Under the pieces are notes generated by a model. It saw only the letters and a program-made list of their open reading frames with translations. It searched no databases and was not told the DNA's origin. From Hippopus hippopus (taxonomy: Eukaryota > Mollusca > Bivalvia > Cardiida > Cardiidae): a stretch of DNA of 64,000 nt. Numbering within the stretch: position 1 is the stretch's first letter; every line of letters starts with the position of its first letter. The DNA is taken from assembly GCA_946811185.2 (NCBI GenBank), contig OX328096.1, positions 71,609,345-71,673,344 on the forward strand, read 5' to 3'. Shown one piece after another: positions 32,666-45,139 of the stretch. The translations under genes were made by a program, and so were the position numbers.

Positions 32666-33507
32666 CCAAAATTCATTCATATGAAGATTTCAAATGGATG
32701 GGAGAACAAAACCAAGTAAATCTGTAAAGCACGATAATAGCCGATCTAGAGATCTAGATGATTACCGAAGTTATATGACGCTTGCCTATTTGAGAGCCCA
32801 TTTTTCAACAATCTTCAGGCCCTGTGTTATTGTATCACTACATTTGTGTCCACAGTTTTCAACATCATTCAGTAATCGTCCTGGATTTCTTGTGACTCGT
32901 AAAAGAGTACCAACCAATGATCTTCCACACATGCTATACCGCCGATAATTATTGTGTAAAAAGCCCTTACTTATTGCATAACGGAAGTGAGAGAAAGACT
33001 TTTCGGTATTTTATCGAGAAATGATGGTGGATTAAGGTGTACTATTTCATGGTTACGGCCAATGAAAAATACCGATTTCGTATTTTTTAACTCTTCACTT
33101 GAAGGCGAAAACAGTAGTTCCCGCGCACTAGTTACCTGGTTAAACAGCGCGTGCCATTCAACCAGAGGCAAATTTGATGTAATTTACGCGTATTTACCTT
33201 GCATTTCTCGCGCTTTCCCTAATATTGTATTGTGATCTTATACTGGGGAGGGGGGCTACGCCATGGAGAATTACCGAAAACAAAAAAAAAAAACTGTAAT
33301 GGATTTTGACGGAAGTCCTTACAAAAAGGGGTTATCCAGAAGCATGAAATAAATAGCGTATTTTTGTGTGTGTGAAAGATCGAAATTTATTTCATCATTG
33401 AACATCATTGGTAACATTTTCACTCGTGGCGCATCCAATGTATTTTGCCGCATGATTTCAGTTTTTATTTTATCAGACTTTTGTGTATGTATGAACACAA
33501 CGAGAGC

Positions 33508-33720
33508 TTAACTAAACAATCCAGTGCTTTAATGACCCTCCTATGAGAAAGAAGGCTATTGTCAACATGTGAGGAAATGAAAGAATCTTAGTAACCAACA
33601 TTTTCTCAAGTTCTTTTCGAACAGTGTTTTCCTTCATTTCTAGGGCAGTTCTATTTCAGCACATTGGATTATGCAAACCTTGGACAAATCTAAAATTATT
33701 TAGTCTGGTAAAAAGTGAAC
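33508..33720 (+). mobile_element. TTAA MITE (family A)
   Basis: CTTAACTAAACAATCC at the left; GTCTGGTAAAAAGTGAA at the right, one base from TTAA. Confidence 0.65.
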
Positions 33721-33783
33721 CGGAGGAGCAAAGTCTAAGTAAAGACTTACATTTAACAACTAACACATAGTTTCTGGTTTTTA

Positions 33784-34017
33784 TTTACCCTTTAACACGC
33801 TATCTCGGGTGTGAAAGACTCTGAAAAAGACAGATTTGGAGAACATTTTGGGGAATGTGAGAAAATGTGGGTAACCAGCATTTTCTCCTTTCACACACAG
33901 TCTGTGTCCTATCAATGACAAGTTTCATCATTTAGGTCACATTTGATTTGTACTCGTATTCAGCAAATGCTTCCTATTGGACCCTGTCTAAAATTTTGTC
34001 AGGTGGTAAAGGCTTAA
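33784..34017 (+). mobile_element. TTAA MITE (family A)
   Basis: TTTACCCTTTAACACG to AGGTGGTAAAGGCTTAA; the hairpin GAAAATGTGGGTAACC / AGCATTTTCTCC is intact. Confidence 0.72.
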
Positions 34018-34176
34018 GTTCTAACCTTGACGCTAATAAAGACAACACTTTTGTCTTAACTTCTGTAGTGTAAGAGAAAAGTGTGAAAATACTGGAGATT
34101 AAAATTTCGTTGAAATATGGACTATTGATTAAGTGAGATGTACTACGTTTTTGCCCTCTTACATTTGAATATAATT

Positions 34177-34417
34177 CAGCAATGATCTGTGAAAAGGGGA
34201 CTAAACCCAGGTAAGTCTTTACAGTCCGCGCAGGCAGACCGGGATCTAAACTTTCTACCATTGGTCAATTTTCTGCATATCGAGGGACCATTCTACCTCA
34301 GGATTCATTTGGTTGTAAGACAAAATGAACTTTAAGGGTCCATAATTATGTGACGACTTGCTAAGTAAAATGGATAATGGAGATGCATTAAGCCTCCTTG
34401 TACCAGAGTATGGCTCA
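34177..34417. mobile_element. MITE family B, older copy
   Basis: CAGCAATGATCTGTGAAAAG to TTGTACCAGAGTATGGCTC, 241 bp, the same length as its paralogue at 20352-20592. Confidence 0.65.
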
Positions 34418-34654
34418 ATTGCATTCATTATACAACTTGATATTTTCCGGTAAAATCTGACACGACGTGAAGAAAAATCCGTTTCTACACATGTTAAACA
34501 CAGTTCTTTTTGTTTCTTCCTTTTTCCTTTTTTTTATGAAGTCGTTGATCTAAACCCGTTGTCGCATCCGGTTGTGTCTGAAGTCTATATGGTGACCAAT
34601 GTGACGAACCGGCTACTTTCTCACATTGTACAAACATTGTCGAAACAAAGAACA

Positions 34655-35335
34655 GCGACGATACGGTGATTGTGATGATGATGATGATGATGGTGATGGT
34701 GAATTTGATGAGTTGGAGAAGAAGTAGAACAACAACAACTACGAAAATGGTGATGATGATGACGAGAATGATGAAGATGAGGCTGATGACGACAACTGTT
34801 GTGATTATCGTGATGATGAAGACGACACTGATGCCGACGATGATGAGGAGGCATAAGCAGCTTTTCTTTCTTTCCTAGAGTTTCTATAACCTGTGCTTTG
34901 GAAAATATTCTTTCGAAGTCACCCGCTACTTTCCAGCATTTTAAAACATCATCAAAACGATGTTTACGGCGGAAGCGACCACGACGACAGCGGTGGCGAC
35001 GACGACGGCGACGATTATTATTATCAATATCATTATTGTTATTATTATTTTGACAACGAAATGACGATGGGGCGATTACAGTTGTGAAAGTGGGATTGTG
35101 GTTGTAAGAGCGACGACGACGACGATTACGACGACGACAACGACGCCGAGGATGATGATGATGATGATTTTCATAATTTTGATGATTTTGATGATTATCA
35201 TTTCTACAACAATGACGATCATTATAACTAGATGACGATGGGAACAATTATAATGGTGGAGGGGGATTGTGCTGATGATTGTAGGAACGACAACGATGAT
35301 GATAAAGATGACGATGATGATTAATGATAATGATA
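34655..35335. repeat. GAT/GAC trinucleotide-rich tract, second copy
   Basis: The unique island (34860-34965) is strongly similar to that at 21060-21150. On the minus strand it reads FDDVLKCWKVAGDFERIFSK. The rest is triplet repeats. Confidence 0.85.
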
Positions 35336-35444
35336 AAAAGATAAAACACTGGTAACTAGTATTATTTTCCCTATCAAAGACAGACTACTTGTCGTCTGTA
35401 AGTGATTTTAATTTTTGAAAAGTCCACAATTCTTTCGTCTGCCA

Positions 35445-36905
35445 ATGCCACTCGTCACAACTCGGCCGATTTTGTACTTACATCTATCGCTGAAAAGATG
35501 CCAACATAATTGATAGACGGAGTTAGAAAGTAAATGTACAAAATGTATGTCATCGGAATGTATTTAGAAACTATACATGCAACTGATAATAGCAGCAAGT
35601 TTAAAATAGTAATCTGCCGTTGGTCAATTAATGTTAGCGAGGTGAAGCGTGTGAAGCTGTGCGAGACAAAGGATGTAGATTTATGTAAGAGTTCAGATCC
35701 TGGCGGAAAGACCACTACGTAAACATTTTCAGAATGGACTGGTTATCCTACACTTGCAACCTTAGTAACCAGACTGTCCATTCACAATACTGACCAGCAT
35801 AGATCTGATTATGCATCTTTCAACTTAGGATGTATTAACTCTTTGCCTGCTAAGCGCGACTTTATGACCTCTTGCGGACAGTCTAGATCAAGATCAGACT
35901 ACACTCTACATGAAGTCTGATTTTGGATCTACTCTGTCCAACAAGGGCATAATTTTTCCCAGAAAGTACCTTTGAAATAGTAAAAACTTGGGTTTTTACC
36001 GTCGGCTTGAAAATTTCATTTCACTTATTTAGCAGGTTAAATTATTTTCATAGCCCTTCTACCCCACCTTCCAGCGCAGCGCTACCATTTTACACGCTCA
36101 CTAACATGTTTCCTTTTGATGATATTCTGAAGACTAGAATCAGTCTGTTAACCGTTGACCAAACAATCTTATGGGGCTTTCAAAATGTAGTGGGAAAAAC
36201 TGTATGTATTTAGCATGTTCTCTTTTTCCTCATAGCGATTTTTTATCACTTGAAAGATATTCAACATTTTGTCATTTGGTAGAGTCAAATAGAGTATTTT
36301 CATAAAAAAAAAAAAAAACTGCAACACAAATAAGCTCACTTAGTCATATTCTCCATGTCTGAATCAATTGACCAGCGAAAATGCCTTTTCGGAGAGCGCA
36401 GATTCAGACTGGGCTGCACAGAACATGCAATCAGATTTTGGGTCTGTCATGCCAGTTTTCTAAGATATTCTAGTCATAACAGCAAAGACCTGCAATATTA
36501 AGTCTGCTTTTCCACGCTTAAAAAATCTATTTCATTAATTCAGCGCTTGCGCTTTAAGTGTAAAACTCTCAGTAACATATTGGTCTCATCAGCTACTCCA
36601 TATTGGTTGATTCTTATCCTTTCCATTTTTCAGATTAAGAGTACAAGGTTTACTGTAATGATGCTCTTGCTCTTTCGAATGACTCAAACACAATGACCTG
36701 TGTTGTCCAAGGAATAGAAACGTTCCTTTTGAGGACAATAAAAGATCAATTTCAGATTGAATGCAATGCAGCTCAATATCACAGACTAACATATCTAATA
36801 TCTTAATTGCCTGTTTATGTAGGATATATATGAAAAAAAAAAGCTCGACTATGAATTTGTAATGATTTGATATTGTTTTTCTGACTGTAAAAGGCTGTAC
36901 TGATT
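35445..36905. other. Duplicated intergenic block without a supported gene, second copy
   Basis: Carries a GATCAAGATCAGACTACACT segment near 35890 that is also in the third copy but not at the matching place after gene 1. No gene was recognised. Confidence 0.5.
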
Positions 36906-37168
36906 GTTTTAACTCTTAACCGTTTTAGATGATCGCGAGGAAGACGGCTGTTAAAAGCATTGTGGAAAAAATGAAAATGCAGATAACCATCGTTTTCTCC
37001 TTTTCAAATGTGGTTTTTTTTTTTTTTTTTTTTTTTTTTTTCCTTCCTTTTTTTTATTTTCTTTTTTTACCTTTCAACAATTCAAATCATCATTTGGTCC
37101 TCATTTGATTCGTCATATGCAAATTCGCTCGATTTGGACAAGTCTAAAATTACATCATTTGGTAAATA
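36906..37168 (+). mobile_element. TTAA MITE (family A) with long T run
   Basis: Left end near TTTTAACTCTTAACCG. A T-rich run of about 60 bases at 37013-37070 interrupts the centre, expanded relative to 23290. Confidence 0.6.
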
Positions 37169-38125
37169 GTTGAGGATTGGGTAGATACTTAATCCTTTGA
37201 AATTAATGTGGGAGAAATTGGCAAGCCTATGTTTTGGACAGAACTATTTTGCCCATGACAATTTAGCTAGCCAAAAATCATTAGGAAGGACAATTTGTCC
37301 AGATAAAAACAATTCTTGTTAACAATGAAAAAAAGGCCCACTAGTAACCAAAAGAAAACAATTTGATAGTCATGAAACAGGCATATTTCATACGACTTAT
37401 TCATACGAATTTTAAAGTATAGATATCATGGATAATATCTGACAATATGTAACTGTACAGTTTCTAAAGTTGCAAAAATAATAGACAAGAATATCTGTAT
37501 TTTGTTCAACCTTTTTAAAAGGATGGTAGGTACTGTTATTCAGGATGAGTGATATCTAAAGCTTGATAATGGGTACTACTGATCAGAATTGTCACGCATA
37601 TATTGCTGCATATACCTTTGGCATTTCGTTAAATTACTAATTTGTAAAGGACAGTTGAAAAACGGGGTTCCTACGTGGCTCAGTTAGAAGGTGTAGGATT
37701 TCTATCCCAAACATAGTTCAAACGACTATTATTTGATTTGTGATTTCAAACAATCGTAGTTATTCAGTGTCGACCAATTACAGTGCTGACATCACTTTGA
37801 TTCACTTTACAATGAAATTCGAAAATTCAAACAAGGGGGAAGAAAGAAAGACCGAATTATCAGTACATGTACTCTGAACCGCTATATATATATATATACA
37901 GATTATCAAAAAGAAAATGCCCGTCTCTTCGAAATTTGTCTTACGCTTTACCAGGCAAAACTAACTCGTCGAAATTCGATAAGTAGAACAAGGGCGGTAC
38001 AATAAAAAGCCGAATTATTAGTACCCTTAATGGCTATAGATACAGATTATTTAAAAACAGAAATGTCTGACGCTTTGAAATTTGTCTTAATTCTTAACCA
38101 GGCAACAAAATGACTCGTCTAAATT

Positions 38126-38310
38126 GAAAGCTTTTACAGGTGACAAATTAGATGTAGCTCAAATGGTCAGATGTGATTTTGAAATGGTACTAAACATTGT
38201 TTGAAAACAAGAAATGCTGGTTACCAGCCTCTTTGTTCTTTTCCAACAATGCTTTTGCAAGCTTTCGTGTTCAGGATTGCTAAAACACGGGGTAGTTTTG
38301 TTAAGGGGTG
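38126..38310 (-). mobile_element. TTAA MITE (family A), reverse orientation
   Basis: Palindrome GAAATGCTGGTTACCAGC at 38211-38228. The right end TTTTGTTAAGGGGTGA abuts the following SINE. Confidence 0.55.
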
Positions 38311-38314
38311 AGTT

Positions 38315-38620
38315 TGTTGATTGTATGGTGTTTAACGCCGTTTTCAACATTATTTCAGTTACATCGCGGAGGCCCGTGCACCTACCACTGCATTCCTGGA
38401 GTTTCTTTCCACGAGTGCTTCATAAACTATTCTTTCCAAGCCGCTGGCTGCTTTCCCTGATACCAATCGTCGAAACAATGATGTGAGGTGAAAGAGGAAT
38501 AAATCCTGTCGCAATGTCCATCATCAATCGTCGGAAAGAATTTCCCCAGCTGGGTATTCAAACAAGCCACCTGCGATTTAAAGCCCTGTACGTTATCGGC
38601 TGAACTACCGTGCTCGCCAG
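38315..38620 (-). mobile_element. SINE, nearly full length, reverse orientation
   Basis: GATTGTATGGTGTTTAACGC to TGAACTACCGTGCTCGCC. Confidence 0.75.
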
Positions 38621-39454
38621 GGTTGTATTTTAAAATCTCCGTAAATCTTTGACGCGCAGGCCAACTATATGTAATTCGAATGAATAATCTGTGTCTGAAC
38701 AGATCAATAGAAAATATTCCTATTTGTAGACTAAGTTGCGTTAACCCTGTATTTAATCAAAGCGTTGAGAACACTGAAGTGGTATTTGTCAAGGAAACCA
38801 TTGTGTGGAATTAATAATTTGAAAGAAAAGGAGAAATATTATTCAAATATTGGCTTGAAAGTCAACCTACGAAGCAAATAAATAATTATTTCGTTAAAGG
38901 GCGTGTACTCACGACAAAGTTAGGACTATTTGTGTATTGGTGGTCTCCCATTGATCATTAGGAGGAGTCAGGAGTAATGTCCCTTGACAATAGGATGCAT
39001 GATGGATAGAGAGAGAAACCATGTGAATATATCAAATAAAATTAAGTTTGTAACTGAAAACTATGATTTTGAAATATATTTGGCTGTTAACATTTAATTC
39101 CCAACATTACAATCAATTATTTCGATATATAAATATTCATGCCCAATCAAATGGAGTAGCGCACAATCATGGGACGAACAAGCCATGGGACGAACTGGTT
39201 TTGGACCGAAAAAGCCCAGGACCAAGCGATCAGTAAGCAAATTTTGTATATATCATTGCGCCAATGGAAAGATATGGGCGAGTGAAGCTATTTTCAATCA
39301 AGAATTAATATTTTCACGATCGATGGCCTCACCCAGTGTATTTTAACATGCCATTTCCAATTACATATCTGAGTGCTACCGAAAAACTCATTTGTCTAAG
39401 AAAAATTGAGTTTAATTGGGTTTATTTCCTTCGGTTTTGCACGAAATACGATAC

Positions 39455-39645
39455 TGAGCTCCAGACAGAGGGAGTGATTTTGGTTTTAAAATTGAAATTG
39501 TTAATAATTCTCCACTAAACCCTATGTTGTGGGTATTCATTAGAACTGTCTCATCGAGACAATTCTAATGAGTACCCACAACATAGGGTTTCAAAGAAAA
39601 ATAATGGATTTAGAAAACCATCACTCCCTCTTATCTGGAGCTCTG
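39455..39645. mobile_element. 191-bp foldback element with target duplication
   Basis: Almost entirely an inverted repeat: arms start TGAGCTCCAGA and end TCTGGAGCTCTG, and the core (39517-39591) is a near-perfect palindrome with AAACCCTATGTTGTGGGTA on each side. Flanks ACGATAC at 39448-39454 and 39646-39652 are identical. The paralogous unit before gene 4 has the uninterrupted site (AAATACGATACATAG, about 59752-59766). No coding capacity. Confidence 0.82.
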
Positions 39646-39712
39646 ACGATACATGGTTTTCAAAATTCAATATTGAACTCATAGTGGTATTGTCTTCGAC
39701 AAATACCACAAA

Positions 39713-39802
39713 AATGGCGGAGCAGGGGGTTCAAACCAGGCATCCTCTTGTGTTAAGCCCTGTGTGCAACCGACTGAGCTACCGAGCTCGCCAGGGTTGT
39801 TA
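39713..39802 (-). mobile_element. SINE head only
   Basis: GGCGGAGCAGGGGGTTCAAA through GAGCTACCGAGCTCGCC; no body follows. Confidence 0.6.
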
Positions 39803-39870
39803 TTGTTCAAGAATCTTTGACGAACAGGCCCAAGTAATTCGAATGAATAATTTGTGTCTGTACATATAGA

Positions 39871-40092
39871 TTAACTCTTTACCACACAATCCCGAGTTCT
39901 AAAGACCCTGAAAAAAAAACTTTTGAAAACATAGAAAAGGAAAAAATGCTGGTAATCAGCATTTTCCCCTTTTCCCAAAATGTTTTCTGCCCTATCGATG
40001 ACAGAAATCAATATTTGAACTACATTGAAATTGTTGTCTGCAACTGCCTTCAATTTGGCCCAGTCTAAAATTTTGTCGTCAGGTAGAGTCAA
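39871..40092 (+). mobile_element. TTAA MITE (family A)
   Basis: GATTAACTCTTTACCACACA at the left; the palindrome AAAAAATGCTGGTAATC / AGCATTTTCCCC is intact; right end CAGGTAGAGTCAA. Confidence 0.7.
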
Positions 40093-40237
40093 CGTAAGTT
40101 TACTCCGTATATAAAGATTAAGAATGTACGACCCTAAGGAATAAGAATTCTGAAAATAATGTGGAAGAACGGGGAAAATCTAATTACAAGCATTTTCTCT
40201 TTTTCAAAAAGTATTTTCCACTCTGTGAGAGAAAAAT

Positions 40238-40401
40238 GTAATTATTTGTCGTTTGAGTTCATGAATTAGACGAAAATTGCTTTCCCTGTTGGAATAAGTT
40301 CCGATAGGTGGCGCTGTAAGCTATGCACGTGTAGTCCGTGCTATCAGCCGATGTCCATTCAGCCTTGGGACCGACAAGCGACCGGACGTGTTTTTCGTTC
40401 T
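40238..40401 (+). repeat. DIRS element left repeat A1
   Basis: 164 bp, identical to A2 except C versus T in the final TTTTTYGTTCT. Confidence 0.92.
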
Positions 40402-40415
40402 GTACTTCACTTAAA

Positions 40416-41330
40416 ATGGAAAATGCCACGTGTGATGAAAATTCGTCTGCTACTGACAATTTATTTCCGGCAAACATTCGAATTAATAATAGTTTGGACG
40501 CTATTTTGCTTGAGTTACGAGGACAGAAGTCGGGCGTAAACGCTTTGAAAGACGAAGTTCGGGGTCATTCGGTGACTGTGAACGAAGTGAAAAAATTGAA
40601 AACCGAAAAAGACATTCGTTGGAAATTTGAAGGTAACCGTCAGCAGTTCGTTTTTAATTCTGAAATTGAGGATTTAGCGAAGCAAAGTGTTTGGGCTCTT
40701 GAAAATGGAAAAACAGATTACACCAAAGAACTATTATCCGACATTTGTGATAAACTGGATGTACGTAATAAGCATATTCGTATCGCAGATTCCTCAGATG
40801 GTGGCTGGGAAACTGTCCGTCAATATCAAGGTCACCCACTGGCTAGCGACAGTGATGACGAGTCACGTATTAACAGAGCTGATTCTCGCGCATTGCGGAA
40901 GAAGAAGCAACATAAGCCTAAGACTAAAGGTAAAGCACCTGCTGTTACTTATGGTTATACCGACAGCGCTGCACTTAGCAAGGGACCACTTGATTTCCGA
41001 GGCCAATACCCAGACGTTCATTCCTGTTCATTCCTTTCGTGCCTACAACCCAGCGTCTTCCAGACCGAGGTTTCAGCCAGGACCCTGTTTTACCTGCGGC
41101 GAATTCAATCACTTCAGACATAACTGTCCCCACAACAAAGGGTTTCAGCTATTCCAGCTACCAGAACAGTCCGTTCAAAAGTGAGGCCTTCAACACACCA
41201 GATAAGAACATTGAAGATAAGTATGATTCCGCTCACGATTTTGAATTCGACAGTGACCGTTTTACGGACGATTTCACTGCATATGAACAAGGGCAAAAGG
41301 AAATTATTGTTAAAGATCGCTTAAGAAAAC
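40416..41330 (+). pseudogene. DIRS Gag-like ORF, broken
   Basis: ATG at 40416 is the first after the A1 repeat. The N-terminal part is acidic and helical, followed by a basic stretch (RKKKQHKPKTKGK) and one zinc knuckle, CFTCGEFNHFRHNC (C-x2-C-x4-H-x4-C), a nucleic-acid-binding motif usual in retroelement Gag proteins. The frame breaks three times: at a 10-bp tandem duplication (GTTCATTCCT at 41016-41025 and 41026-41035), near 41143, and near 41329 at the join to the polymerase region. It would package or chaperone element RNA in a functional copy. Confidence 0.78.
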
Positions 41331-43081
41331 ATTGATTTCTGGAAAAGGATAGGTGCCAATCAGTTCATTTTGGATACTATTGAAAACGGGTATAAGATTC
41401 CGTTTTATTCGACACCTTCAAATTGTTGTCTTCATAACAATAGATCCGCATTGGATGAGTCTATTTTTGTGAGACAGTCTATTAGCGATTTATTAGAAAA
41501 GGGTCTGATCGAAAAATGTAATAATGCTCCTACTGTTGTTAATCCTTTGTCTGTGTCTGTTCAAAATAATGGCAAAAAGCGTTTGATTTTGGACCTCCGT
41601 ATGGTAAATCAACATGTTTGGAAACAATCTGTAAAGTATGAAGATTTGAGACTCGCTGTCATGTATTTAGAGCGGGACAGTTGGATGATAAAATTTGATA
41701 TTCATTCTGCATACCATTTCCTGGACATATATTATCCTCATACCGATTTCCTAGGGTTTAGTTTTACGGATTCAGGTGGTAATATTGTTTTCTATAAATT
41801 CTTGGTTTTACCCTTTGGGCTAGGGGTCGCGCCTTATTTATACACAAAGTTCACGCGTCCCTTAATAGCGAAATGGAGGGGAGAAGGAAAAAATGTCATT
41901 ATGTTCTTGGACGATGGTGTTGGCAATTCGGATACCTATAGTAGTACCAAGTTACTGTCCAATGAGATAAAAAGTGACTTACTTGATTCTGGTCTTATCC
42001 CGAAAGCTGATAAATCCCTTTGGGAGCCAGTTCAGGTTTTAGAGTGGTTAGGGCTTGTCTTAAATAGTAAAGAGTTTATTGTTTACATTCCTGAGCGTAG
42101 AGTGCAAAAGGCATTGTCTACTCTACAATACCTTGTAAATACACGTAGGGTACCTGTCAAAACAGTGGCCAGTTTTGTCGGGCAAATTATTTCGATGAGT
42201 GTTGTTTTTGGACCCTTAACTCAAATCATGACGCGTTATTTGAGTATCGATTTTTCGCATGCTCGAGCATGGAGTTCTTTTATTTCATTATCAAATGAAA
42301 GTCGCCAGCAATTATTGTTTTGGCAGAACACTCTAGTGTCCGCTAATGTTAAACAACTGCATGCTTCCGCGGCTTGCTCCAAAATTGTTTATAGTGATGC
42401 ATCGAGTTTTGCGTATGGCGGGTATGAGGTTAATACTGTCAATGGGGTATCACACGGGGTGTGGTCAGTGGAAGAAATGAGTAAATCCTCAACATGGAGA
42501 GAGTTAAGTGCAGTATTTAGAGTCATGAAATCACTTGTCCATATTCTTAAAGGACAGAGAGTAAAATGGTTTTCAGATAATCAGGCCGTGTGCAGTATTA
42601 TAAATAAGGGCTCAATGAAGGTAGAATTGCAAGATTTAGCCATTTCGATATTCAATTGTGCGTCTGTCAATTGCATTCACCTAGAAACAGAGTGGTTACC
42701 AAGAACTGAAAATTCCAGGCTGATCATTTGTCAAAGGTCCGAGAAGTGGATGATTGGTCAATTGGTGATCCTTTACTTGATATGATTCAGACTAGATGGG
42801 GTTCGCTAGAAGTAGATTTTTTTGCATCAGAGCATAATGCAAAATTGCCCGTGTTCTTTTCACGTTTTTGGTGTGAAAGGACGTCGGGGGTTGATGCATT
42901 TACAGTTGACTGGGCCGGCTGGTACGGTTTTTTTATTCCTCCCATCCATCTCGTTGCACAAGAAAATGCAGTATTGCGGGGCAAAGGGTGTATTGATTGT
43001 ATCAAAATGGAGATCGGCCAGTTTTTGTGCCTTTGTTGTGTGATGATAAGGGTCAGTTCAGGCAGTTCGTTCAGGATATGA
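41331..43081 (+). pseudogene. DIRS reverse transcriptase and RNase H, broken
   Basis: Copies element RNA into DNA. Continuous frame 41331-42712 shows RT motifs: RLILDLRMVNQHV, MIKFDIHSAYHF (first Asp), LPFGLGVAPY, and the catalytic FLDD box at about 41904-41915, where YxDD is more usual. RNase H follows with Asp in VYSDAS, Glu in WREL, Asp in FSDNQAV and, after a frameshift near 42715, ADHLSK. A further conserved DIRS-type segment (VDFFASEHNAKLPVFFSRFW, then SGVDAFTVDW) continues to about 43000, with another shift near 42975. In DIRS1 and PAT elements a methyltransferase-like domain follows RNase H; whether this segment is that domain was not decided. Confidence 0.88.
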
Positions 43082-43608
43082 TATATTTGCCTATTACTAA
43101 AGAGTATTATAAGCCATGTAAAAATGGAATTGGAATATTCGGAACGAAGATTTGAAATTCAACATGCTTGCCCTGTATATAAATTGCATGTTGAGTTAGC
43201 ATGTATGGTGTCCGCTAAAACAAACATATTAGGCGTATGCCTTAATAAGTAGTAAAGGATATGAATAGTACGGGCAGTTGTATGACTAGTTTTTATATTA
43301 AACTGAACATTATTAGCCTGCATAGGCGGATCACGGCGTATGCCTATAACAAGTTGGTATCAGCTTGTTGGTGCCATGTGTGTGTATCTGCACATGTGTT
43401 TGTTTTTTATTACATTTAATTATTAAAAGTGAAAAAGTCTGTATAGGCTTATTAATGAATGTGTTTAATTACCTGCTCGAATTGCAACAGCATTTCTCAC
43501 ATGTATATAGGAGAAGGCTTCTATTACGAGGGAAGGGCAGATCTATTAGGGGGCACGAAAGGGAACGTGCTTTAATAGTAATAGGTTGTTTTTATATGTT
43601 TATTTTTT

Positions 43609-44604
43609 CAGAGTTATAATGCAGAGATAGCAAAGCTGCCGGACGTTTTGGTTGACAAGGTCTCCTTGCTGACGGAATTGCTTGAGGGATCAAGGGCAGA
43701 AAGCACGTGCATTTCCTACAAACGAGGCTTCAGACGTTGGGCTGCTTGGGCTCTCGGTAATGGTATTGCCAGTGAGGACATCTTGCCGGCTAAAGCGTTC
43801 CATGTAGCTTTGTACTTATCTTCTTTAGTTCAATCGTCTTGTAGTCCTAGTCCAGTTATTAATGCTTACTACAGCATCAAATGGTTTCATGAGTTGTTTG
43901 ATTTCTCATCAGTGACTGATTCAAATTTAGTGAAAAATGTTTTAGAGGCAGCAAAACGGAAATTGTCGAAACCAGTTACTAAAAAGCAGCCTATTTATAT
44001 AGAGTTGTTAAATAAAATGTATTCGAGCTTATACATAGACGGTAATATAAAGAATCAACGCACTATTGTGCATGTTTATTAGCATATGCAGGATTTCTGA
44101 GAAGCTCAGAATTGCTGAAGTAAAAAAGAAGCGATGTGCTTATAAACACTGAATATATGAGTGTATTTATCGAATCAAGTAAAACTGACAAATATCGTGA
44201 TGGAGCTTGGATCTTGATTTCTCGTACAGGAACTACATTATGTCCAGTTGTTAATTTAGAACGTTATTTCTTGTGGGCTAATATTGAAAGTGATTCGGAT
44301 GTATACATATTTCCGCATTTGACAGCAACCAAGTCTGGTTACTATGTACGAAGTGATGGTAAACACTTAGCATATAGTAACCTTAGAAAACTCTTCTTAG
44401 ATGCTTTTAAACCCTTTGTTAAAGATATAAACCAGTATTGTTTGCATTCATTGAGGGCAGGAGGAGCTACGGCTGCTGCTAATATGGGTATACCAGACAA
44501 TGTTCAAACGCCATGGCAGATGGTTAAGTGAATCAGCAAAAGATGGCTATGTAAAAGATTCCATTGAGCAAAGGTTAAAAGTGTCTAAATCACTAGGTCT
44601 GTAA
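43609..44604 (+). pseudogene. DIRS tyrosine recombinase, broken
   Basis: Integrates circular DNA by site-specific recombination. The N-terminal SAM-like core-binding part includes SCISYKRGFRRWAAWALGNG. The catalytic part has the first Arg in GFLRSSELL (about 44090-44116), H-x-x-R in HSLRAGGAT (about 44443-44469), and a probable tyrosine nucleophile in KDGYVKDS (about 44540-44563). It is broken by a frameshift near 44070, a TAA at 44121-44123 and a frameshift near 44502. Readable sequence starts just after TTATTTTTTCAG at 43600-43611, which resembles a splice acceptor; no ATG heads this frame, so a spliced or fused start is possible. Confidence 0.85.
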
Positions 44605-44642
44605 GCCGGAATTCATTTCAATTCAGCCCGTTCTTTTAGTTC

Positions 44643-44720
44643 ATCGTTCGGTTGGTCTCCCAACGGCGTGCACCAAATATATGTGTTTGTTGTTATCGGG
44701 ACATGTTGGGACAGGGAAAT
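44643..44720 (+). repeat. DIRS element internal repeat B1
   Basis: 78 bp from ATCGTTCGGTTGGTCTC to GGGACAGGGAAAT, one base different from B2 (CCC versus CTC). Confidence 0.9.
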
Positions 44721-44884
44721 GTAATTATTTGTCGTTTGAGTTCATGAATTAGACGAAAATTGCTTTCCCTGTTGGAATAAGTTCCGATAGGTGGCGCTGT
44801 AAGCTATGCACGTGTAGTCCGTGCTATCAGCCGATGTCCATTCAGCCTTGGGACCGACAAGCGACCGGACGTGTTTTTTGTTCT
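44721..44884 (+). repeat. DIRS element internal repeat A2
   Basis: Directly follows B1 without a gap, so B1-A2 equals the sequence expected if the right and left ends were joined in a circle. Confidence 0.92.
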
Positions 44885-45139
44885 TTATTCCATATAACAT
44901 GTTTCTTCTTCTTTTCTTACGGTTTGTACTAGTTACATAGTACATTCCTGTATATTTATGTAACTCACAAAAGACTTAAAGAATGTTATTAGTTCATGGT
45001 AGATAGTTCATTACTAAGTTAGGGTATATGTTCGGCCAGGTTTATATGATATGTTTAATGATATTGCAGCTATATGAAATTCCTATGTAACAATGTTATT
45101 TACAGTCATTGTAATTGAACAATGTAGCGTTTGTAATAA

